11,767 nucleotides of DNA from Kangiella sp. (GTDB lineage: Bacteria; Pseudomonadota; Gammaproteobacteria; Enterobacterales; Kangiellaceae), in the NCBI GenBank assembly GCA_002733465.1, contig NVVT01000004.1, forward strand, positions 167,039 to 178,805. Direction: 5' to 3'. Made by a program: the position numbers and the translations under genes. The notes beneath the pieces are model-generated. The model was given only the letters and a program-made list of their open reading frames with translations. It made no database searches and was not told the origin of the DNA. Positions 1 to 5,258 of the stretch are shown one piece after another; the stretch's first letter is position 1, and the number at the start of each line of letters is the position of its first letter.

Positions 1-510
1 GAAACAAAAAAAGAATCTAAACCAAAAACGATTGTTAGAGATAAAAAAGAAATTACTGAAAAAATTAAAAAGTCAATTACTAGTACACACCCTAAAATTC
101 GTTTGGCTTCTCAAACGGTTTACTTGCATGATATTAATGAAAATTCCAAAGGAAAAGTTCACGAGATAATCAATGCAAAAAATCATTTAAGTAAGTTATT
201 AGGGCATCATTTATCGACCAGCGAGCAAAGTGTTTCAGCTAGGCATATCTATCTTAATCAAACTGATACAGGGTGGGAAATTGTCAATAATGGTGCATCA
301 GATGGTTTGTTGATAAACGGTAGAATGCAGATTAGAGCGGTATTATCTGATGAAGATGAGGTTACTGTCGGAGGCATTAAATTCAAGTTTCAATCTTCAG
401 GCGTACAAGCTAAAGATTACGTTAAACCTAAAAAAAATAATAGTAAATTGATTATACCTGCAATCGCAATTGTCACTTTGGTTGCAGTTATTAGCTGGTT
501 AGCATATTAA
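1..510 (+). CDS. FHA-domain protein with C-terminal membrane anchor (5' end cut by window)
   Basis: The frame is open from base 1 to the TAA at 508-510, giving 169 residues with no start seen; the TTG at 103 is only the first possible start codon and would cut a continuous Lys-rich stretch. Residues 1-35 are charged (many K/E). Residues about 60-135 resemble a forkhead-associated (FHA) domain: SARH (79-82) corresponds to the family's SxxH phosphothreonine-binding loop, W92 to the core aromatic, and NG (106-107) to the conserved loop, followed by the closing strands (VTVGGIKFKF). A basic linker (VKPKKNN) leads to one hydrophobic segment at about 149-169 ending at the C terminus, so the FHA domain probably faces the cytoplasm on a tail anchor. 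FHA domains bind phosphothreonine peptides, and the convergent neighbour is a Ser/Thr kinase, so kinase and reader may act together (inference). What precedes the FHA domain is unknown because of the truncation. No terminator separates the two genes. Confidence 0.8.
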   Translation, partial: ETKKESKPKTIVRDKKEITEKIKKSITSTHPKIRLASQTVYLHDINENSKGKVHEIINAKNHLSKLLGHHLSTSEQSVSARHIYLNQTDTGWEIVNNGASDGLLINGRMQIRAVLSDEDEVTVGGIKFKFQSSGVQAKDYVKPKKNNSKLIIPAIAIVTLVAVISWLAY

Positions 511-2270
511 AAAATAATTTTAATAGTTAGTATTACGATGATAGTAATCGATAGGGCTAAAGCTGTAATAAGCCACTTTTGTTGATTTGATTCGCCTGGG
601 TTTTGTATACTTTGTTTTTTGTTTTCACCTTTCTTTTTCTCCGTTGTAATTTTTTCGTCTTCAGAATCTATTTCCTCTGAGTTAAAACCACTAGTCTTTT
701 TTTGTTTTTTATCTATTCGATTAATTTTCTTCAATGTATTTAATACTTCTTGAGAATTTTCAGGACGGTTTACCGGATCGATAGCAATTAAATTATCGAT
801 TAATCTTTCTAAGCGAAAAGGTGTTTTTTCTTTTCGTTCTAATTTCTTTGAATTAATTGGCGCAGCATAAAGCATGTGATGCATAATTGCTCCGAGGGAG
901 TACAAATCATACCTTTCTGATATAGCCTGTTTACCTGGTGGTAGGTAGTCACTAATTTCACTGCTTTTTGATAGGCTTTCATTATTTAAAGAAAAATCAG
1001 TCAGTTTAATCGTTTTATCATTAGCAAAGATCAAATTGTTTGGCGTTAGCCTAGTGTGTAAAAATTTATTATTATGAGCAAATGTTAACGCAGAGCAAAT
1101 TTGTGTGCTCAAATTTAATACCAGTTCTAAAGGCATTGGTGAAATTAGACGGCTAGATAACGAACCTCCTGAAAGGTATTCACTTACCACAATATTATGC
1201 TCTCCACTTTTTGCTGTCGCATAAATTCTAGCGATGTTCGGATGCTTTAAACTACTAACCAGTTTTGTTACTTGCAGGTTAATATCTTGAGTTCTTCTTT
1301 TTTTGATTATAAGTAATTGCGAGTTGCTTTTTTTCTGGAATAAATAAACACGTTTAAATTTTTTATTAGATAAGATATCTAGCAATTTAAATTGATCACT
1401 TAAATCTTTTGTATCCTCACTAGCTTGCTCCAATTTACTTTTAGTAATGTGACTACCTTGCGAAATCTCAAGTAGTTTATTTCGGACATCGGTTAAAGAT
1501 TGGTACCTTTTATCTGGATCAGGATTGACACATTGACTGATGATTGTTTGTAATTCTTTAGGTAGCTTATTAAATTGGCTTGAAAGTGATTCAGTTTTAG
1601 TTTTTTGAGAGCTAGATGAACCTGGAAGGGTGCAAAACAAACGTTGTAAAAGAACGCCAAACGAATAAATATCGCTAACAACCGTGGCTTTTGCATAATC
1701 ATTAAGTTGTTCTGGGGCTATGAATCCTTGAGAGCCAACAATAGACGTAGGTGTGTTTTTTTCTGAAGCCTTTTTCGTTTTAGAGTCATCATTTTCTTCA
1801 GATAAAGCAATTCCAAAATCAAGAACCTTAGCGACGCCATGTTGGCTAATGATAATATTCGCTGGTTTGATGTCTCTATGAATAATCCCAATTTTATGGG
1901 CATAATCTAAACCTTTGCAGGACTGAATTGCGATATCCATTTTTTTTCCAAAAGGGACTTGGGCGCCCTCAATTAACTCATCTAAGTCAATCCCTTCAAT
2001 TTTTTCCATGACAAAATAGGGAATTGATTCGTCAGAGACGCCTTTATCGATAACATGGACGATATTAGGGTGGTTAAGTTGAGCGATGATGAGAGATTCT
2101 TTCTCAAATAGCTCTCGTGCTTCTGAATGGGCATAAAGTTCGGCACTGAGAAATTTAATAGCCACAGGTCGATTAAGGGAGATTTGGGTAGCATCAAAGA
2201 CGCGTGCCATACCGCCTGCGCCAATTTCATGGTTTATTTTGTAGCCATTTAATGTTGGGTGTTTTTGCAC
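507..2270 (-). CDS. Membrane-anchored Ser/Thr kinase with a second, degenerate kinase domain
   Basis: A 587-residue Hanks-type (PknB-like) kinase. Domain 1 (about 9-270) has every catalytic element: glycine loop GAGGMARV (17-24), ATP lysine K39 in VAIKF, helix-C glutamate E58, HRD 131-133 with K135 and N138, DFG 151-153, the GFIAPE segment (182-187), D200 in SDIYSFG, and R255. Domain 2 (about 295-515) has the same fold order (LKHPNI, SEYLSGGSL, N412, D455, R502), but HRD has become HTR (405-407), DFG has become DFS (425-427), APE is unrecognisable and the glycine loop is missing, so it is probably a pseudokinase. A charged linker (about 518-565) precedes one transmembrane helix (566-586) at the C terminus; both kinase folds should be cytoplasmic. 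The start is GTG at 2270: the next Met (M21) would cut the glycine loop and there is an in-frame stop upstream. No good Shine-Dalgarno is visible. The stop overlaps that of the FHA gene. The substrate is unknown; the FHA protein is an obvious candidate partner. Confidence 0.93.
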   Translation of the reverse strand: MQKHPTLNGYKINHEIGAGGMARVFDATQISLNRPVAIKFLSAELYAHSEARELFEKESLIIAQLNHPNIVHVIDKGVSDESIPYFVMEKIEGIDLDELIEGAQVPFGKKMDIAIQSCKGLDYAHKIGIIHRDIKPANIIISQHGVAKVLDFGIALSEENDDSKTKKASEKNTPTSIVGSQGFIAPEQLNDYAKATVVSDIYSFGVLLQRLFCTLPGSSSSQKTKTESLSSQFNKLPKELQTIISQCVNPDPDKRYQSLTDVRNKLLEISQGSHITKSKLEQASEDTKDLSDQFKLLDILSNKKFKRVYLFQKKSNSQLLIIKKRRTQDINLQVTKLVSSLKHPNIARIYATAKSGEHNIVVSEYLSGGSLSSRLISPMPLELVLNLSTQICSALTFAHNNKFLHTRLTPNNLIFANDKTIKLTDFSLNNESLSKSSEISDYLPPGKQAISERYDLYSLGAIMHHMLYAAPINSKKLERKEKTPFRLERLIDNLIAIDPVNRPENSQEVLNTLKKINRIDKKQKKTSGFNSEEIDSEDEKITTEKKKGENKKQSIQNPGESNQQKWLITALALSITIIVILTIKIIF

Positions 2271-2291
2271 TTTGTTTTTGATTATTGTGGT

Positions 2292-2308
2292 CTATATTAT
2301 AAATATAG
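2292..2308 (-). promoter_or_regulatory. Putative kinase -10 box inside a 17-bp palindrome
   Basis: CTATATT-ATA-AATATAG is a perfect 7-bp inverted repeat about 20 bases upstream of the kinase GTG. Read on the minus strand it contains a perfect TATAAT (2301 down to 2296), placing a transcript start near 2289 and a leader of only about 20 bases. No convincing -35 box is seen 16-18 bases further upstream. The dyad could be an operator or only AT-rich coincidence. Confidence 0.3.
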
Positions 2309-2443
2309 CTTTCTATTTGATGTTTTACTTATAATTTCATTTTTATAGTGGAAGAAATCTAAAAGGTTAATTTATCTATTGATTAGGGCTAAGGGTACGA
2401 AGAGTAAATGAATGAGATTTTATTTTTCGGTAAGGTAGTTTTT

Positions 2444-2462
2444 TATTGTGATCATCATAATA
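2444..2462. promoter_or_regulatory. Candidate toxin-antitoxin operator (19-bp dyad)
   Basis: TATTGTGATCATCATAATA is symmetric around C2453: arms TATTnTGAT and ATCAnAATA match at every position except one pair (G2448/T2458). It overlaps the -35 box of the putative promoter of the following toxin-antitoxin operon, where a Phd/YefM-type antitoxin or toxin-antitoxin complex would be expected to bind for autorepression. The assignment is inferred from position and symmetry. Confidence 0.45.
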
Positions 2463-2474
2463 TAGGTCTATTAT
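2446..2474 (+). promoter_or_regulatory. Sigma70-type promoter of the toxin-antitoxin operon
   Basis: -35 TTGTGA (2446-2451, 4/6 to consensus), a 17-base spacer, then -10 TATTAT (2469-2474, 5/6). The predicted start near 2481 gives a leader of about 28 bases carrying the antitoxin ribosome binding site. The -35 box lies inside the 19-bp dyad at 2444-2462. Confidence 0.5.
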
Positions 2475-2494
2475 CGGTCTTTAAACAGTCTGAT

Positions 2495-2498
2495 GGAG
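2495..2498 (+). promoter_or_regulatory. RBS that sets the antitoxin start
   Basis: GGAG ends ten bases before the ATG at 2509. The GTG at 2500, three codons upstream in the same frame, lies directly against this site and cannot use it, so the ATG is preferred. Confidence 0.6.
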
Positions 2499-2508
2499 AG
2501 TGTGTTTT

Positions 2509-2730
2509 ATGCGAACAGAAACGCTAAGCTATGTTAAAGAGCATGCGAATCATTTAGAAATAAATGATCCACTTTTAATTACTCAAAAAGGCAAAGCCCG
2601 ATTTGTATTGCAAAATGTAGAAGATTTTGAATATCAGCAAGAATCCTTAGCATTGTTAAAATTGTTGTTAATTTCCGAAAAATCTGCAAAATTTAATACA
2701 TTAACGCTAGACCAAGCGTTTGCGGACTAA
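2509..2730 (+). CDS. Phd/YefM-like type II antitoxin
   Basis: A 73-residue protein with the Phd/YefM layout: an N-terminal segment ending in LLITQKGKARFVLQNVEDFE, which matches the family's P(L/V)xITxxGKPxAVLxxxxDYE core used for dimerisation and DNA binding. It is followed by an acidic to hydrophobic tail (about 46-73, LALLKLLLISEKS and a terminal QAFAD) that should wrap the toxin. The family neutralises RelE/ParE-type toxins and represses its own operon; a promoter-overlapping dyad lies just upstream. The toxin gene starts 36 bases downstream, so the two are very likely cotranscribed. The start is taken as ATG 2509, spaced correctly from GGAG. The class is clear from motif and context; the exact subfamily is not. 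Confidence 0.85.
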   Translation: MRTETLSYVKEHANHLEINDPLLITQKGKARFVLQNVEDFEYQQESLALLKLLLISEKSAKFNTLTLDQAFAD

Positions 2731-2763
2731 GGGCTTCTATTCTCGGACAAGCTCCTGGAGCCT
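2731..2763 (+). promoter_or_regulatory. Possible hairpin masking the toxin RBS
   Basis: In the 36-base gap between antitoxin and toxin, GGGCTTC (2731-2737) can pair with GGAGCCT (2757-2763) as seven RNA base pairs including two G-U, enclosing a 19-base loop. The right arm contains the toxin Shine-Dalgarno GGAG (2757-2760). The same site also forms a short dyad, GCTCCTGGAGC (2751-2761). Either structure could make toxin translation depend on ribosomes finishing the antitoxin. No experimental support; stability was not computed. Confidence 0.3.
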
Positions 2764-2766
2764 AGT

Positions 2767-3102
2767 ATGTACAAAATCGTTACAACTCCGGTATTTAAAC
2801 TTTGTTTAAATAGACTGCTTCATTTTTTAAAATCCAAATATTCTGCCCAATTAGCAACGGATACAAAAGAACAGATTAAAAAGGCAATAATTCAGAAACT
2901 ATCAGAGAATCCGTTTGTAGCACCAATAAGTGAACGACTAATCGATTTAGGAATTACAGAGTATCGTCAAGTTATGGTTGACGAACAAAATATTGTTTTT
3001 TATAGGATAGATGAAGACCAAAAAGAGGTGACTTTGTTAGCTGTTATGGACTCTCGGCAGAGTATTCAGAAATTGTTATCTGAGGTGGTTCTTTTGGTTT
3101 GA
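2767..3102 (+). CDS. RelE/ParE-family toxin
   Basis: A 111-residue small basic protein with the ParE/RelE pattern: a helical N-terminal half (KFLK/KEQIKKAI about 10-45), then LSENPFVAP (45-53), then the beta-sheet core EYRQVMVDEQNIVFYRIDE (65-83) and VTLLAVMDSRQS (88-99). RelE members cleave mRNA in the ribosome and ParE members poison gyrase; the sequence alone does not decide which, as catalytic residues differ widely between subfamilies. The ATG at 2767 follows GGAG (2757-2760) by six bases. It is the second gene of a two-gene operon, 36 bases after the antitoxin stop. The length is slightly above the usual 85-105 residues and the C terminus ends in a hydrophobic VVLLV tail. The reading frame is intact, so the module may be active. 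Confidence 0.85.
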   Translation: MYKIVTTPVFKLCLNRLLHFLKSKYSAQLATDTKEQIKKAIIQKLSENPFVAPISERLIDLGITEYRQVMVDEQNIVFYRIDEDQKEVTLLAVMDSRQSIQKLLSEVVLLV

Positions 3103-3198
3103 TTTATCTCAGACAAAATCCTAATGAGTGGAAATAATGATAAGATAACATTAGAAAACAGAGACTCACTTTGCTATTAAAACAAAGGATATAGTTTT

Positions 3199-4059
3199 AT
3201 GGAAATCGAAGGTTTTACATCGTCTAAAAAAATGATATTGAAGTTGGTTCTCACGAGCGGAATTATCGTAGGTCTCTTTTTTCACTCGGTAATAATTGAC
3301 CAGATTTCATTCCTCCAATTAATTTTAGTGTACTCGATTCTTGTCATATCCATGGTTTTCGATTATTTCGTATTATCTAATTTCCAAAAGTTATTTATTA
3401 AATTTAAGCAAGAGCTTTTAAACGTTAATCATGCCATTTCTAAAACAATTAACAAATCATTGAGGTTTGCCTTATTAGACCGATTTTTTAGCACTTTTAT
3501 TAAAACGCTTTACTTTGCTTTTTTTACGAAATTTGAAAATAAACCAAAAACAGACGAAAAATCATCATTTAGTTATGAAAAGTCTAGCAATGCAAATGAT
3601 ATGTTTTGGGTCGTATTTGTCTTTCAAATACCAACATTGCCTCTAATTCATTGGATAATTGAAATTAATTCAGAACCTGTGCTGGCTTGGGCTGTAACCT
3701 TAGTGACAATATGGTCTGTGATTTGGTGTTTGGCGCACGTTCAGGCTTGTAAATTTATACCAATAGAAATAGATGAGACAACATTCAAATACCGGTTTGG
3801 TTTGATGTGTAAAGTAAACATTCCAATTTCGAGAATCAAGTCAGTCAAGGAGTTGCACTATAGTGAGGTAATAAAGAGTTTTAATTATTTTCAGTCTCCT
3901 TTGGGGTCAAAGAAAAATTTAGTAATCGAGTTTGATAAAAAAATTAATTTTTCAAATATCTTTTTGCTACCCAACTATAAGAATAAGGCGATTTTATCGG
4001 TTGATTATCCAGAAAAAATCATCCGCCAATTAAATCAAGTTAGTAAAAATATAGATTAG
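3199..4059 (+). CDS. Uncharacterised four-helix membrane protein with PH-like C-terminal region
   Basis: A 286-residue protein I do not recognise. Hydrophobic segments at about 13-31, 37-60, 135-154 and 160-181 suggest two pairs of membrane helices. The loop between the pairs (61-134) is long, basic, and ends in a Lys/Ser-rich stretch. The C-terminal 100 residues look soluble and beta-rich: FIPIEIDETTFKYRFGLMCKV (186-206), then IPISRIKSVKEL (208-219) and LVIEFDKKINF (241-251). This resembles membrane-attached bacterial PH-like domains in which a strand pair is followed by 'I.~I.~V', but the resemblance is weak. The ATG is preceded by AAAGGA (3184-3189) nine bases upstream. It lies 96 bases after the toxin gene and converges on the CtlX gene. 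No function is assigned; a toxin-antitoxin cargo or immunity role would be speculation. Confidence 0.8.
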   Translation: MEIEGFTSSKKMILKLVLTSGIIVGLFFHSVIIDQISFLQLILVYSILVISMVFDYFVLSNFQKLFIKFKQELLNVNHAISKTINKSLRFALLDRFFSTFIKTLYFAFFTKFENKPKTDEKSSFSYEKSSNANDMFWVVFVFQIPTLPLIHWIIEINSEPVLAWAVTLVTIWSVIWCLAHVQACKFIPIEIDETTFKYRFGLMCKVNIPISRIKSVKELHYSEVIKSFNYFQSPLGSKKNLVIEFDKKINFSNIFLLPNYKNKAILSVDYPEKIIRQLNQVSKNID

Positions 4060-4136
4060 AGTTGTTCTGAAAGACTACCAATGTAAAAACATTCTATTCT
4101 CTAAACCCAAATAAGGTCACAATGATTAAGTGTTTC

Positions 4137-5093
4137 TCATTGGATTACTTGCTTAGGCAAAAAATTCTCAGCTAACATGCACCTAAGGCTACCACCGCCA
4201 ACATATTCAATGGTACTAATATCACAAACGACTAAGCTTCCATGTCTTTCTAACTGTCTTTTCTGTTGAGTATGAAATCCTTTATAAGCACTACTAGAAA
4301 GCGCGATAACGAGCTGATTATTGTTATCTTTTAATTGCAAAATATTACCGCAAAAGCTTTCGGTCATTTGTGATTCAGTAATAATGATGATGTCTGAAAC
4401 GCTATTTTCTAGAGCTCGCATGACGTTTATATTGTCTGATGCCTCAATAACTTCACTGGTGATCACCGCAAAGTCCTCACCGCAAGACATCAAAACATTG
4501 GTATGGTAAACCGGACTACCGTTCGAACTAACGGTATTAAAATGGACTAATTGAAAATTAAAATTGTCTGCAAATTTTTCCACAGCGGATTGGTGACATC
4601 GTTCAGAAATCGCCACAAATAATTGTCTGCTTGGATGATGAAAAATTAAAGAACCCGTTCCTTCTAGTATTTCTTGCGGAGCCAAAATGCTTCGGTAGTC
4701 GATAACCGAGTCGAGAGCGTAATTATTCTTTTGTAGTAGTTCGCACAAAGGATCAATTTGCACCTCATCTTGTCGATTAGGTGTTTTCATAGGGTAAATG
4801 ATTAGCTTGCCAACGGAGCTTGTGGAAAACCAGTTATTTGGAAAAATCGCATCCGGTAGAGGTTTATTGGTATGACTTTTTTCTAGGATAAGCGTTTCTA
4901 CTTTGGCTCGAGCCAATGCATCTATACAAACGTCAAATTCCAAAAGTGCTTGTTTTTGAATGCGTGATGAATCCGCAAGAGCTGGTTTATGTTGAAACTC
5001 ATTGTCTTGACTGGTTTGCGAGTTATAGCCAAAATCAATCGGTCTTACCATGATTACCGAGTTAGTTAAATGTTGGATTGCTTCTGACATCAT
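4137..5093 (-). CDS. ctlX: CtlX-type citrulline/arginine deiminase-related hydrolase
   Basis: A 318-residue member of the guanidino-group modifying enzyme superfamily (arginine deiminase/amidinotransferase fold), closest by motif to the CtlX group. Visible signatures are NSVIMVRP..FGYN (11-24), DAIFPNNWFS (81-90) with substrate-binding D81, LEGTGSLIF (143-151) with E144, VYHTNVLMSCG (195-205) with probable catalytic H197, and GGGSLRCMLAENF (299-311) with nucleophile C305. Enzymes of this superfamily attack the guanidino or ureido carbon through a Cys thioester; for CtlX the proposed role is citrulline (or arginine) hydrolysis. It should be cytoplasmic, with no signal peptide. The start is ATG 5093 (a second ATG follows at once); the Shine-Dalgarno is poor. 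The gene stands alone, divergent from hisS, with no other arginine-pathway gene in the window. A 13-bp palindrome just upstream may be its operator. Substrate specificity cannot be read from the sequence. Confidence 0.9.
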   Translation of the reverse strand: MMSEAIQHLTNSVIMVRPIDFGYNSQTSQDNEFQHKPALADSSRIQKQALLEFDVCIDALARAKVETLILEKSHTNKPLPDAIFPNNWFSTSSVGKLIIYPMKTPNRQDEVQIDPLCELLQKNNYALDSVIDYRSILAPQEILEGTGSLIFHHPSRQLFVAISERCHQSAVEKFADNFNFQLVHFNTVSSNGSPVYHTNVLMSCGEDFAVITSEVIEASDNINVMRALENSVSDIIIITESQMTESFCGNILQLKDNNNQLVIALSSSAYKGFHTQQKRQLERHGSLVVCDISTIEYVGGGSLRCMLAENFLPKQVIQ

Positions 5094-5104
5094 TAAAAGG
5101 TTTA

Positions 5105-5117
5105 TTTACAGTGTAAA
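5105..5117. promoter_or_regulatory. 13-bp palindrome upstream of ctlX
   Basis: TTTACA-G-TGTAAA is perfectly symmetric around G5111 and ends 12 bases before the ctlX ATG, within the ctlX-hisS divergent region. Position and symmetry suggest a repressor site for ctlX or a leader hairpin; no known regulator box is matched with confidence. Confidence 0.3.
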
Positions 5118-5144
5118 ATAGCGTGATAGAGTAGCAAATTTAAC

Positions 5145-5174
5145 CTAGCACGGGTATATACTTTCCGCTATAAT
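5145..5174 (+). promoter_or_regulatory. hisS promoter
   Basis: A perfect -10 TATAAT (5169-5174) is paired with a weak -35 CTAGCA (5145-5150, 3/6) at an 18-base spacer. The -10 is followed by a GC-rich discriminator (TGCGCG), a feature often seen at growth-rate or ppGpp-controlled promoters. The transcript would start near 5181, giving a leader of about 78 bases before the hisS TTG. Confidence 0.5.
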
Positions 5175-5222
5175 TGCGCGTTCGATTTTTAATAGTCAAT
5201 TTAGTTACATTAATTTAGAAAC

Positions 5223-5247
5223 CAATGATTTCAATTATTGTTTTTTT
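5223..5247 (+). terminator. Terminator-like hairpin plus U7 in the hisS leader
   Basis: CAATGATTTCAATTATTG (5223-5240) can fold into a seven-pair stem (one C-G, one G-U, the rest A-U) with a four-base loop. It is followed at once by seven T (5241-5247), and then by the hisS Shine-Dalgarno AAGG (5248-5251). It lies between the hisS promoter and gene, so it cannot serve an upstream + strand gene. It may be an attenuator or an RBS-proximal structure. The stem is weak. Confidence 0.25.
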
Positions 5248-5258
5248 AAGGTCACGAT

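Noticed and set aside
1493..2230. Short minus-strand ORFs at 1493-1702, 1718-1903 and 1982-2230
   Set aside because: They are other-frame shadows wholly within the kinase gene, without domains or ribosome binding sites.
2444..2462. CRP or FNR binding site
   Set aside because: TGTGA is present, but the second half at the right spacing (TCACA or ATCAA) is not; the symmetry centre fits a separate dyad better.
1..4059. A phage-defence island made of kinase, FHA protein, toxin-antitoxin and membrane protein
   Set aside because: The genes are on different strands with separate promoters, there is no nuclease, helicase or mobile-element gene, and the left side is missing; the claim cannot be supported from this window.
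4060..4136. Terminator between the membrane protein and ctlX
   Set aside because: Only a five-pair AT hairpin (AATGT-AAAA-ACATT, 4080-4093) without a T-run on either strand; too weak to call.
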